Position numbers and translations under genes: made by a program | Origin: Methylocystis heyeri | Lineage (GTDB): Bacteria > Pseudomonadota > Alphaproteobacteria > Rhizobiales > Beijerinckiaceae | Assembly: GCF_004802635.2 (NCBI RefSeq) | Contig: NZ_CP046052.1 | Coordinates: 930,001-994,000, forward strand | DNA length: 64,000 nt | Direction of reading: 5' to 3' | Notes under the pieces: model-generated | What the model was told of the DNA's origin: nothing | What the model saw: the letters and a program-made list of their open reading frames with translations, nothing else | The model's database searches: none | Part shown: positions 1 through 8,203 of the stretch, piece after piece | How the letters are laid out: each line of letters begins with the position of its first letter | Position numbering within the stretch: the stretch's first letter is position 1

Positions 1-2
1 TT

Positions 3-107
3 CTGCAGTCGATTTCGGTGGACGCGGGGGATGATCCGCTCTTTTGCGCCGTCCTGGCCGCCATCGGACTTCGACCCGTGGTTTCGTCGCGTGGACGCCG
101 GGGATAA
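3..107 (+). CDS. possible 3' end of an upstream gene (partial)
   Basis: An open frame enters from the left edge and stops with TAA at 105-107. The 34 visible residues end in a helix-like stretch reading DPLFCAVLAAIGLRPVV. This faintly resembles the C-terminus of small HigA-type antidote/XRE proteins, which often end in an 'ALGLRL'-like helix, but the match is by eye and the fragment is too short to identify. The other frames over 1-223 are closed or run into the tRNA gene. It could equally be non-coding. Confidence 0.3.
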   Translation: MQSISVDAGDDPLFCAVLAAIGLRPVVSSRGRRG

Positions 108-223
108 GCGCCGGCGTCGAGCCGCTGTATTTCGCGGGAAATCGACTTTTCAGAGTCGTCCGTTTCGCCGGGGCTCGTAACTTCTCACATTTCACGACAT
201 ACTGGGCCGATTCGCAAAGCCGC

Positions 224-300
224 GGCTCCGTAGCTCAGCTGGATAGAGCAACTGCCTTCGAAGCAGAAGGTCGCAGGTTCGAATCCTGCCGGGGTCGCCA
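224..300 (+). tRNA. tRNA-Arg (anticodon UCG)
   Basis: A complete cloverleaf can be folded. The acceptor strand GGCTCCG pairs with CGGGGTC using two G-U pairs, the D arm is GCTC/GAGC, the anticodon loop is CTTCGAA giving anticodon TCG, and the T arm is GCAGG-TTCGAAT-CCTGC. The discriminator G is followed by an encoded CCA ending at 300. One A-A mismatch sits at the base of the anticodon stem. A short T run follows directly at 301-304. UCG decodes arginine CGA-type codons. Confidence 0.95.
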
Positions 301-369
301 TTTTCTGGCAAAAGCAGGCGGAAATGCGGGATTTTGAATCCCGCGGATTTTCACGGATGGAATTGTGAC

Positions 370-1092
370 ATGACCGGGCGCGAGCCGACTTCGAGTCGAG
401 ACGATTATTTGGGCCGCGTGCGCGACGCCTTGGACGCCGGCGGCGTCGAAGCGATCATCGCCTTGCTGAACGAGAACGACAATCCGAAGCGGGCGGCGGC
501 CGTTTTCGGGGAGCTGCTCCAAAACCTCTATCAGACGCGCAAGGACGTCACGGGCATGATCCGCGTCGCGAATGCCGGCGTGGATTTCTGCCTCGCGCAA
601 GCCCGCCAGGCCGCGGACCCCGCCGATGCGCTTGATTTCAGGCAGACCGCCAAGGCCATCGCCTATAACGCCGGCGCCAATTGTTGGCCGGGATGGGGCG
701 ACGAAGGCGTCGAGATCGCGCCGGAGCATATCGAAGCGGGTATGGAGCTCGCGGAAGCGAACCGCGATCTGACGCGCGAGCTGCAACTCGGGCCGGAACC
801 GATGGCCAATGCGACCTGGCTGAACGGCGCGCTGAGGCTCGCAGCCGGCGAGCCGGTCGCGGCGCTCGCGGAATTTCGGGAGGCGCGGCGTCTGGCGGAT
901 GCCGCCGGCAAGACCGACCTTGCTTTGATGGCGGCCGGCTACGGCGCGCTCGCCCTGAAAGCCGCTCCAGCCACGGCGTCCGAGGGCGCAGAGCAGCTGG
1001 ACCTCGCCTTGGCGCGGCTTCGCGAAAGCGGCTCGCAGGAGGCGAGGTTTTTCGCCGATCAGATCGTCACGGCGAGCAAGATCCTTTCGTGA
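370..1092 (+). CDS. hypothetical alpha-helical protein, TPR-like
   Basis: This 240-residue protein begins at ATG 370, which has a GGATGG ribosome site about 9 bases upstream; a longer TTG start at 334 is possible but unlikely. It is built from amphipathic, Ala/Leu-rich helices without a signal peptide or membrane segment. The part around residues 125-215 resembles tetratricopeptide-type helical hairpins (for example 'GEPVAALAEFREARRLADAA'). No catalytic motif is visible. It is the first gene after tRNA-Arg and reads away from it. The function is unknown; a cytoplasmic scaffold role is only a guess. Confidence 0.7.
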   Translation: MTGREPTSSRDDYLGRVRDALDAGGVEAIIALLNENDNPKRAAAVFGELLQNLYQTRKDVTGMIRVANAGVDFCLAQARQAADPADALDFRQTAKAIAYNAGANCWPGWGDEGVEIAPEHIEAGMELAEANRDLTRELQLGPEPMANATWLNGALRLAAGEPVAALAEFREARRLADAAGKTDLALMAAGYGALALKAAPATASEGAEQLDLALARLRESGSQEARFFADQIVTASKILS

Positions 1093-1244
1093 AGCGCGCC
1101 GCCGGTCTCCGCCGCGCCGCCCGACGCTGGAGCCGGCGCAAAAGGGCGGTCTCGATTTGCCGATCGCCCATTCGGGGATAATCTCCGCCACAGATGTCGA
1201 ATCTCCAGTTTTTACATCGTCCCACTCGATTGTAGAGCGCGCCA

Positions 1245-2372
1245 ATGATGCATCATATTCGCCGCAGGGCGCTGGGGTTTGGGGTTCGCGCCGGGCTCGC
1301 CGATGTGCTCGCGCCGCGCGATCCGCTGGACGAAGAGACGCTTCAGGACATCGACGACCTGGCCCGGGGCCAAATGGAGGTCTGGACGCAGCAGAAGATC
1401 AGCCGCAGCTGGCTCCTGGAGAATTTCGAATATCTGCATCCTCATCCCTGTCTTTTCATCCTGGAAATCGAGGGAAAGAGCGTAACGGTCCAAAAGAAGC
1501 CGGATGTCGCGGTCCCGCCGGAAGAACGGCCGAATTATGAGAGGCTGCGCCGATCCTACGCTGAAAGAATCCATTGCTACCGCATCTTTCTCGAGCGCGC
1601 GCTCGAGCGCTCCGGCCTCGACCTTCATGTCACGCTCGCCCTGAATGCGGACGACATAGGTCTCGATTGCAGCCAGGCGCCTCTGTTCGCCTTCCAGAAA
1701 AGGGAGGGCAGCCTCAACCCGCTGCTTCCCGACGCCCATTTCCTCTATTCCAACTGGTATCGGAACTTTCGCGACACCCTTTCCTATGACGACAAACGGA
1801 TCGCCGGATGCTTTGCGGGGTCTTCGACGGGAGGCTCCGGCGGGTCCTATATGGTGGACGAAGAGGTCGTCAGAGAAGGCCGCAATCCGCGTCTGCGGGC
1901 CGCCGCTCATTTCGTGAAAGGCGACTTCGTGGATTTTCGCATCACCAGGGCCGTGCAATGCGCCAATCCGGAGGTCAAGGCCTGGATCGAGGCGCAGCCC
2001 TATTTCACCAAGCCGATCGGATATCGCCAGCAGTTCCGCAACAGGTTTCTGGTTTCGATGGACGGCAACGGGGCCGCCTGGTCGCGTTACGCGATCGGCT
2101 TGAAGAGCAATTCGGCGATCATAAAATACCAGTCGCCCTTCGTCCTGTATTATTTCCCCAAGATGACGGCGGGGCGCGAATATCTTTCGGTTTCGAGCGA
2201 GGCCGAGGTGGAGCGCATCGTCGAACTCGAACGCCGGCGTCCCGGCGCGCACCGCCATGTCGCAGATGGCGGGCGGCGGTTCTTCGCCCGCTATCTGCGG
2301 CAGGACCGCGTCATCGCCTATACGGCGGCGCTTTTGCGGCGATATTCGGAGTTTTACAACTCGCTTTCCTGA
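1245..2372 (+). CDS. glycosyltransferase family 90 (LpsA/CAP10-like)
   Basis: The 375-residue protein matches the GT90 family (bacterial LpsA; eukaryotic CAP10 and POGLUT relatives), which transfers sugars from nucleotide-sugar donors. It has a GSSTGG segment near residue 190. Around residues 272-290 it carries the family hallmark DGNGAAWSRYAIGLKSNS, followed by the LYYFPKM and GREYL segments and a helical C-terminus. There is no signal peptide, so it should act in the cytoplasm, probably on lipopolysaccharide core or capsule. The real acceptor is unknown and no other surface-polysaccharide genes are adjacent, so it appears to be an orphan transferase. The ATG-ATG start follows an AT-poor leader without a strong ribosome site. 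Confidence 0.85.
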   Translation: MMHHIRRRALGFGVRAGLADVLAPRDPLDEETLQDIDDLARGQMEVWTQQKISRSWLLENFEYLHPHPCLFILEIEGKSVTVQKKPDVAVPPEERPNYERLRRSYAERIHCYRIFLERALERSGLDLHVTLALNADDIGLDCSQAPLFAFQKREGSLNPLLPDAHFLYSNWYRNFRDTLSYDDKRIAGCFAGSSTGGSGGSYMVDEEVVREGRNPRLRAAAHFVKGDFVDFRITRAVQCANPEVKAWIEAQPYFTKPIGYRQQFRNRFLVSMDGNGAAWSRYAIGLKSNSAIIKYQSPFVLYYFPKMTAGREYLSVSSEAEVERIVELERRRPGAHRHVADGGRRFFARYLRQDRVIAYTAALLRRYSEFYNSLS

Positions 2373-2648
2373 GGCAGTTTCTGCGCGCGACGCGGCGCAC
2401 TGGACCTGGCCCCGGCCTTGCAGCTTGAAATAAAGGGGTTTTCCGAGGCTGGAGCGGGCGTTATGAGAATTTTGTGATAGTTGTCGCATAGGGGGAGACG
2501 CTCACGCTCTGCGAGCGAGGGGAGGCGGCTGGCGCTTCATGAAGTCGGGAGCTTTGAAAATCTGGCGAACGACGCGACGTCTCATCGTTGCGCGGCAGGG
2601 CGACGCGGATGGCGGCGCGCCTTCGTCTTTGGTCGTCGAGGCGTTTTC

Positions 2649-3119
2649 ATGAAATCTCCGAAGGCGCCGAGGCCCAAGAAAAAGGCAGCGATCGGAGAGG
2701 AGCCCCGCAGGCAATACGCCGCCCTGCCATGGCGCATCGGCGAGGGCGTGGAGATCCTGCTGGCGTCCTCACGCGAGTCGAGGCGCTGGATCATCCCCAA
2801 GGGCTGGCCGATGAGAGGCAAAAAGCCTCACGCCGCCGCCGCGCTGGAAGCGCTCCAGGAGGCGGGGCTGGTCGGGAAGATCGAGAAGATCAGGATCGGC
2901 GCTTTCCATTATCACAAGCGGCTGAAGAACGGCGCGGACATACTCTGCCAGGTCGACGTTTTTCCGATGCGCGTGCAGCGGCAGCGCAAGAGCTGGCCTG
3001 AAAAAGAGCAGCGGGTGACGCAATGGTTCACCTTTGCGGACGCCGCCGAGGAGGTTCGCGAGCCCGAGCTCAAGACGTTGATCCTCGACTTCGGCGAAAG
3101 GCAAACGGCGGCGAAGTGA
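2649..3119 (+). CDS. Nudix-type hydrolase with degenerate Nudix box
   Basis: This 156-residue protein starts at ATG 2649, just before a basic N-terminus rich in Lys and Pro. The fold signature is clear: PKGWP about a third of the way in, then a helix ending LEALQEAGL. In active Nudix enzymes this segment reads GX5EX7REUXEEXGU. Here the conserved Arg is Leu, one metal-binding Glu of the EExG pair is Gln, and the first Glu is Lys, while one Glu of the RE pair, one of the EE pair and the Gly remain. Catalysis may therefore be weak or altered. The relatives that share the GWP motif are diphosphoinositol-polyphosphate/Ap4A-type hydrolases. It converges on metC. Confidence 0.75.
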   Translation: MKSPKAPRPKKKAAIGEEPRRQYAALPWRIGEGVEILLASSRESRRWIIPKGWPMRGKKPHAAAALEALQEAGLVGKIEKIRIGAFHYHKRLKNGADILCQVDVFPMRVQRQRKSWPEKEQRVTQWFTFADAAEEVREPELKTLILDFGERQTAAK

Positions 3120-3205
3120 GCGCCGCGCGGCGCAGCGCTTCCACCCTTTATGCGGTTTCCCGCCGACCGGCGCGGAAGCGGCCGTGCCGGCGTAACCAGT
3201 CTCCC

Positions 3206-4405
3206 TTATCGGCCGGATGATGCGGCGTTCTTCATCGCCGCAAATCCCGCCTCGAGATCCGCCTGAAGGTCGGCCACGTCCTCGAGCCCGACCGAAAAAC
3301 GCAAGCCCGGCCCCTCGGCCTTCCATTCGGTTGCGGTGCGCGAGCGGCTGCAATCGAAGGGTATGACGAGGCTTTCATAGCCGCCCCAGGAATAGCCGAT
3401 TCCAAACAGCTCCAGCCTGTTCAGAAAGGCGGACACGGCTTCTTTCGGCGTCGGCTTCAGAATCACCGAGAACAGGCCGGCGGCGCCGCGAAAGTCGCGG
3501 TTCCACAAAGCGTGATCGGGATGCGAGGGCAGGGCGGGATGCAGCATCCGGGAGACTTCCTCGCGTTCTTCCAGCCATTTCGCGAGCGCGAGGCCCGCTC
3601 CCTGCTGCTCGCGCATGCGCAGCTCCATCGTGCGCAGGCCCCGCAGCGCGAGATAGGCGTCGTCGCCGCCCGGGCACATGGCGAAAGCGTCGTAGGTGGC
3701 GCGCAGCCTTTTGGCCCAGGCCTTGTTGGCGGAAACCAGCCCCATCAGCAGATCGGCGTGACCCGAAAGATATTTCGTCCCCGCCTCGACGCTGATATCC
3801 ACGCCATGCTCGTGAGCGGGAAAAAACAGCGGCGTCGCCCAGGTGTTGTCCAGTATGACGCAGACTCCGCGCTCCGCTGCGGCCTTGGCTATGGCGGGAA
3901 CGTCCTGGATCTCCATGCTGAGAGAGCCGGGCGACTCGGCGACGACGGCGCTGGTGTTCTGGCGTATGAGGCCTGAAATCCCGGCTCCGATGCGGGGATC
4001 GTAATATTCCGTCTCGACTCCGAAGCGCTTCAGGACGCCGTCGCAGAAGATGCGGGTCGGTTGATAGGCGGAATCGGCTGCCAGCACATGGTCGCCGGCC
4101 TTGGCGGCGGTCATCAGGGCGAGTGCAATCGCCGCGAGCCCCGAGGACGTCGCGACGCTCAGCTCGGCGCCGGCTATCTCGCTCCAGGCCTCTTCCAGAG
4201 CGCGCGTGGTCGGCGTGCCCTTGGTTCCGTAGGTATAGGGCTGATCCAGCGACTGAAACGCCTCCGCGCTTTCGAACAGGACGGTGGAGCCGCGATAGAC
4301 CGGCGTGTTGACGAACCCATATTGATCGGACGGCCGGCGGCCGGCGTGGACGAAGCGGGTGCGGCTATTGTTTTTCCGCCTTGTTTCCTTGGTAGTCTTG
4401 GTCAT
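3206..4405 (-). CDS. metC: cystathionine beta-lyase
   Basis: This PLP-dependent lyase of the Cys/Met metabolism family cleaves cystathionine to homocysteine, pyruvate and ammonia in methionine synthesis. The 399-residue protein has the N-terminal NTPVYRGSTVLF segment, the SSGLAAI phosphate-cradle region and the PLP lysine in EAGTKYLSGHADLLMG. The C-terminal SWGGYESL motif is typical of MetC. I chose ATG 4405 because an AGGGAGGAG ribosome site sits directly upstream; an earlier start 10 codons away lacks one. It diverges from the amino-acid binding protein at 4590, with a palindromic element in between. Cystathionine gamma-synthase is the main alternative within the family, but the sequence favours MetC. 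Confidence 0.9.
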   Translation of the reverse strand: MTKTTKETRRKNNSRTRFVHAGRRPSDQYGFVNTPVYRGSTVLFESAEAFQSLDQPYTYGTKGTPTTRALEEAWSEIAGAELSVATSSGLAAIALALMTAAKAGDHVLAADSAYQPTRIFCDGVLKRFGVETEYYDPRIGAGISGLIRQNTSAVVAESPGSLSMEIQDVPAIAKAAAERGVCVILDNTWATPLFFPAHEHGVDISVEAGTKYLSGHADLLMGLVSANKAWAKRLRATYDAFAMCPGGDDAYLALRGLRTMELRMREQQGAGLALAKWLEEREEVSRMLHPALPSHPDHALWNRDFRGAAGLFSVILKPTPKEAVSAFLNRLELFGIGYSWGGYESLVIPFDCSRSRTATEWKAEGPGLRFSVGLEDVADLQADLEAGFAAMKNAASSGR

Positions 4406-4436
4406 TGCTCCTCCCTGGGGCGTCGCGCGGGCCACA

Positions 4437-4549
4437 TTAGAGCGCTTATCCGCCGGACGTCATCGTCCGGTCGACAAGAATTCGCTCCAGATCGTCGGAT
4501 GAGCGCATTCTCAACGCAAAAGCATGCCAGCTTTTGCGCAAATGCGCTC
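4437..4549. repeat. tandem palindromic intergenic elements
   Basis: Two adjacent dyads fill the gap between metC and the binding-protein gene. In the first, CCGGACG (4453-4459) and CGTCCGG (4464-4470) form a perfect 7-bp stem. In the second, GCAAAAGC (4516-4523) pairs with GCTTTTGC (4530-4537), flanked by outer arms GAGCGCATT (4501-4509) and AATGCGCTC (4541-4549). The AGAGCG-type outer arms recur at 57403-57502. They look like members of a dispersed intergenic palindrome family common in Rhizobiales; either could also act as an RNA hairpin. Confidence 0.7.
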
Positions 4550-4589
4550 CAACCCACCGGCGCAGCGAGGCCGAGACACAAGGCGTTCG

Positions 4590-5708
4590 ATGACATTTCC
4601 GATTTCCCCTAGGCCGCTCTCCGGAAACATCCTCATTTCCCGCGCGCGGGGCCGGCTCCCGACCGCTCGGAGAATATGGAATGCGCTGTTTGCGACGGCG
4701 CTGGCGCTGGCCTGGGCGCTCCCGGCCTCCCCTTCGCTCGCCCAATCCGAGGATCATCCTTCCACGCTGCGCGAGATCAAGAAGCGCGGCTCGGTCGCCT
4801 GCGGATTGGCGGCGCCGGCCCCCGGTTTCGCCGAACAGAACGAGGCGGGCGCCTGGACCGGCTTCGACGTCGACTTTTGCCGGGCTCTGGCCGCGGCGAT
4901 TTTCGACGATCCCTCCAAGATCAAAATCACGCCGCTGTCGGCCAAGGAAAGGATCGGGGCGTTGCAGTCGGGCAGCGTCGATCTGCTCCTGCGCGGCGCC
5001 CCCTGGACGCAGGCGCGCGACGCCGGGCAGCAGGCGCTTTATGCGGCCATTTCCTTTTTCGGCGGGCAGGGGTTCCTCGCGCGGCGAAAAGCCGAAATAC
5101 AGAAGGCGCGCGACATGGCGGAACTCGCCGTCTGCGTACAGCAGGGAACCTCGCAGGAACTCGATGTCGCCGATTACTTCCAGCAGCGGGAGGTCGCTTT
5201 TCAGCCGAAGCCCTTCGCTTCGCTGGAGGAGGCCGCCAAAGCCTATGAAGCCGGGCAGTGCAACGTCATTTCGGCCGATGTCGCCGCCCTCTACGCCATC
5301 AGGGCGAAGCTCTCCCAGCCCGAAAGCCATGCGGTGCTGCCCGAACTCGTCGCCAAGGCTCCGGTCGGGCCGATCGTGCGGCAGGGCGACGACCAATGGT
5401 TCAACATTGTCCGATGGGCTCATTTCGCCATGCTCGACGCCGAAGAGCTCAATGTCTCCTCCGCCAATGCCGACGCCGAGCTGCAGTCCCGAAACCCGGA
5501 TGTGCGGCATATGCTCGGGGTAGACGGGGATTTCGGGGAGGGGCTAGGGCTCACCCCGGACTGGGCCTATCGGGTGATAAAGGCGGTAGGCAATTACGGC
5601 GAGGTTTTCGAGCGCAATCTCGGCCAGAAGTCGCCGCTCAACATGGAGCGCCGCCAGAACGCCCTTTGGTCGAACGGAGGGCTCATGTATGCGCCTCCGG
5701 TCAAGTAA
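4590..5708 (+). CDS. ABC transporter amino-acid-binding periplasmic protein (AapJ/BztA-like)
   Basis: The 372-residue protein is a family-3 solute-binding protein of the general L-amino-acid type. Its N-terminus is long and basic, then a hydrophobic stretch (about residues 30-50) ends in a PSLAQ cleavage site at residue 52, so it is exported by Sec. The mature part begins TLREIKKRGSVACG and contains WTGFDVDFCRALAAAIF, the canonical lobe-1 start. It ends in the AapJ-like segment with GLGLTPDWAYRVIKAVGNYGE. No permease or ATPase gene is adjacent, so it must share another transporter or act alone. Its position divergent from metC hints at sulfur-amino-acid uptake, which is inference only. Confidence 0.85.
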   Translation: MTFPISPRPLSGNILISRARGRLPTARRIWNALFATALALAWALPASPSLAQSEDHPSTLREIKKRGSVACGLAAPAPGFAEQNEAGAWTGFDVDFCRALAAAIFDDPSKIKITPLSAKERIGALQSGSVDLLLRGAPWTQARDAGQQALYAAISFFGGQGFLARRKAEIQKARDMAELAVCVQQGTSQELDVADYFQQREVAFQPKPFASLEEAAKAYEAGQCNVISADVAALYAIRAKLSQPESHAVLPELVAKAPVGPIVRQGDDQWFNIVRWAHFAMLDAEELNVSSANADAELQSRNPDVRHMLGVDGDFGEGLGLTPDWAYRVIKAVGNYGEVFERNLGQKSPLNMERRQNALWSNGGLMYAPPVK

Positions 5709-5751
5709 AGCGCCGCGCGCTCGCCTGCCGAACGCGGCGGGCGGAACGGCC

Positions 5752-6288
5752 TCACTCCGCGCGCATCCGGCTCCACCAGGTCTCCAGCGCGGCGAGGGAG
5801 GGCTCCACAAACTGGGAGAGGCGGCCCGCAAAGCCCTCCCACTCCGAGAGAAAATCGGGCGAAACCGAGACGATTACGGGAGTCCCGGAGAGCATGGCGA
5901 TGCGGAAGGCGTCGCTCAGGCCTCCCCGCGCCGCTTCCTGTTTGGCGAATTTCGAGAGCACGATCAGATCTGCGCCTTGGAGCGCGGCGCGCTCGACGCA
6001 GGCGCAGGCGAGGGCGAGTTCCCCGGTGTCGAGATTGCACGCGACCGAGCCGGGGCCGAGATCCTGTGATATGGGGAAAATCTGGCCGCTCGCGAGGTCG
6101 CGCAGGACAATGCGCTTTCGTCCCGTGTTCTGGTCGAGCACGCGCGTCTGCGCCACGCCCGCTACGGCGTGGCCCCGGCCCTTGAGTTCCTGGGCGAAAG
6201 CCTCCATCAGAGCCTGGACGGCTTGGCTTTGGTCGGCGCGGATCGCCGCGATCCGCGGCTTCTGGGCAGTTTGTTCATCAAGGGTCAT
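5752..6288 (-). CDS. DUF2478 family protein (putative nucleotide-binding)
   Basis: The 178-residue protein matches the DUF2478 family, P-loop-like proteins often seen near molybdate or nitrogenase genes. Visible signatures are an N-terminal beta strand (RIAAIRA) and the central segment ADLIVLSKFAKQEAARGG followed by LSDAF, equivalent to the 'D-x-hh-x-x-(F/K)G...E' stretch of the family. There is no signal peptide. It converges on the binding-protein gene (gap of 43 bases) and no molybdenum genes are nearby. The biochemical role of the family is not settled; nucleotide binding is inferred. Confidence 0.75.
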   Translation of the reverse strand: MTLDEQTAQKPRIAAIRADQSQAVQALMEAFAQELKGRGHAVAGVAQTRVLDQNTGRKRIVLRDLASGQIFPISQDLGPGSVACNLDTGELALACACVERAALQGADLIVLSKFAKQEAARGGLSDAFRIAMLSGTPVIVSVSPDFLSEWEGFAGRLSQFVEPSLAALETWWSRMRAE

Positions 6289-6490
6289 CAGGGACTCGCG
6301 AACTTTCGTCGAGGCTTATGATAGCGCGCGAGGAGGCAGGGGTTCCACTCCGCCCGCGAAGAGAAATAGGGTGGTTTGCTTCTGCGACAACGCAGCCTGA
6401 GCCCCCGCCGCCAGGAGCGACGCTCGGGTCTTGCATTACCGGCGCCGCCGCCCGATTTTCTATGTCGGCTCCAACCCACGATGGTACGCC

Positions 6491-7198
6491 GTGAATGATA
6501 GACCCGACAATCGTCCGCTCGCGAGAAGCGGCTCGGACGCCGCAATAGACGCCTTTCTGAACGAGGCGAAAGCCCTGACGCAGGCCTCGGCCGGGGGCCG
6601 GGGGCGTTTGATCTTCGCTCTCGACGCCACCATGAGCCGGCAGCCGACCTGGGACCTCGCGCAATCGATCCAGGGCGAGATGTTCTCCGCCACGGCGGAG
6701 CAGGGCGGGCTGGAAGTCCAGCTCGCCTATTACCGCGGCTTCATGGAATGCCGGGCGTCCAGCTTCGTTTCGGGCGGTCGGGGGCTCGCCGCGCTGATGT
6801 CGAGAATTTCCTGCCAGGGCGGCCGCACCCAGATAGGCAGGCTGCTTCGCCATGTACGCGACGAGAGCAGGGCGCGGCCGGTAGCCGCTTTCGTGTTCAT
6901 CGGCGACGCCATGGAGGAGAATGTCGACGACCTCGCCGGCGTGGCCGGCGAACTGGGCCTGCTCGGCGTGAAGGCCTTCATGTTCCAGGAAGGAGGAAAT
7001 CCCGCCGCGCGCTTGGCTTTTCGTGAAATCGCCCGCGTGACGGGCGGCGCTTACGCCGCATTCGACGCCAATGCGCCGCGTCGCCTGGCCGAGCTGTTGA
7101 AGGCGGCCGCGGCTTATGCGGCGGGGGGACGGCTGCAGCTGGAGAAAATGGCCGAAAGCGGCGAGGCGGCGGCGCGCCTGCTTTTGTCTCAGATGTAG
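6491..7198 (+). CDS. VWA-domain protein (J-protein neighbour)
   Basis: This 235-residue protein has a von Willebrand A-like fold: RGRLIFALDATMSRQPTWD is the first strand with a MIDAS-like D-x-T/S-x-S arrangement, and later AAFVFIGDAMEE is the central strand. I chose GTG 6491 because homologues I recall begin close to the 'DRPDNRPLA' segment; TTG 6431 is an alternative that has AGGAG upstream but at long spacing. The next gene encodes a membrane-anchored J-protein, and the two are typically paired in Rhizobiales, suggesting a shared chaperone or complex-assembly job. The precise function is unknown. Confidence 0.75.
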   Translation: MNDRPDNRPLARSGSDAAIDAFLNEAKALTQASAGGRGRLIFALDATMSRQPTWDLAQSIQGEMFSATAEQGGLEVQLAYYRGFMECRASSFVSGGRGLAALMSRISCQGGRTQIGRLLRHVRDESRARPVAAFVFIGDAMEENVDDLAGVAGELGLLGVKAFMFQEGGNPAARLAFREIARVTGGAYAAFDANAPRRLAELLKAAAAYAAGGRLQLEKMAESGEAAARLLLSQM

Positions 7199-7401
7199 GC
7201 CGCCCTTGCTCGGCGTCACAGAGTCGGCGCCGGCGGGATGCCCCCTCGGCTATCCCCGCGCTTTCCCCCCGGCGTGAAAAAATCGCGGGCGGCGGGAGGA
7301 ACGCGGTAATTAACTATGGAGCGCATCCGGATCGCGAGGCGCGCCGGCTTTCGCGATAATGCGCCCCGGGAGAGAGGTCACGACGACCGAAGGAACCGTT
7401 C

Positions 7402-8127
7402 ATGCCCGTCCTTATCGGCTTTCTGGTTGTTTTCTTGACGATCTATCTGCTGCAAAGCTTCACGCGAGCCTCGCCGGTGGCGCTCGCGCGGTTCATCAAG
7501 AGTTTCGGCGGCGTGCTGCTGCTGTTCCTCGGCGCGTTCCTGTTCCTCAGGGGCGCTCTGGGGATTGCGCTCGCCTGCTGGGGGCTCGGCGTCTGGATCA
7601 TGGGGCTCGGCGGCTTTTCCGCGAGCGGCTTCCGCTCCGCGGGAGCCGGCGGGGCCGGAGTATCGCGGGTCCGGTCCGCGATGATCGAAATGGAGCTCGA
7701 TCGCGCCACGGGGGCCATCCGCGGGGTCATTCTCGCCGGCCCCCAGGAGGGGAAGCGGCTCGACTCCCTGACCAGGCCGCAGCTCATCGAGCTTTACAAA
7801 ATATGTCTTACCGACGACCCCGAAGGCGCGCGGCTGCTAGAGGCGTATCTCGACCGCCGGTTTGCCGGATGGCGTGGCGCAGGACAGGGTCAGCAGAACG
7901 CGCGGAGCGGCGCTTCGGGCGGAGGAGGCGGCAGCCGCCGGGGCTCGATAACCGAGGATGAGGCGTATGAGATACTGGGCCTCAAGAAGGGCGCGCCTGC
8001 CAGCGAAATTGCACGGGCGCACCGCGATCTCATGAAGAAGCTGCATCCAGACCATGGAGGGACGACGGACCTCGCCGCCCGCGTCAATGAGGCGAAGGAC
8101 GTCCTTATGCGCCGCCACCACGGATAG
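7402..8127 (+). CDS. membrane-anchored DnaJ-domain protein (TIM14-like)
   Basis: The 241-residue protein starts with two hydrophobic segments (about residues 1-20 and 35-72), then a cytoplasmic region and a Gly/Ser-rich linker. A C-terminal J domain follows, with ITEDEAYEILGLKKGAPASE and the HPD tripeptide in KKLHPDHGG. J domains stimulate Hsp70 (DnaK) ATPase; with only the J domain and a membrane anchor this is a type III J-protein, similar in layout to mitochondrial Tim14/Pam18. It lies 203 bases downstream of the VWA gene in the same orientation. Its client is unknown. Confidence 0.85.
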   Translation: MPVLIGFLVVFLTIYLLQSFTRASPVALARFIKSFGGVLLLFLGAFLFLRGALGIALACWGLGVWIMGLGGFSASGFRSAGAGGAGVSRVRSAMIEMELDRATGAIRGVILAGPQEGKRLDSLTRPQLIELYKICLTDDPEGARLLEAYLDRRFAGWRGAGQGQQNARSGASGGGGGSRRGSITEDEAYEILGLKKGAPASEIARAHRDLMKKLHPDHGGTTDLAARVNEAKDVLMRRHHG

Positions 8128-8203
8128 AGCGCGGGCTTCGCGCTTCCTGCGGTAAAACCGCGCGCCGGCCGCGCGTTCCGAAACGAAGGCCATGGCGCAG
8201 CTC

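Noticed and set aside
44-337. 97-residue plus-strand frame over the left edge
   Set aside because: It runs straight through the tRNA-Arg gene and its Arg-rich composition is typical of a non-coding frame.
1212-2489. 425-residue minus-strand frame opposite the GT90 gene
   Set aside because: It is an antisense shadow: the plus strand has the conserved glycosyltransferase motifs, while this frame has no recognisable domain.
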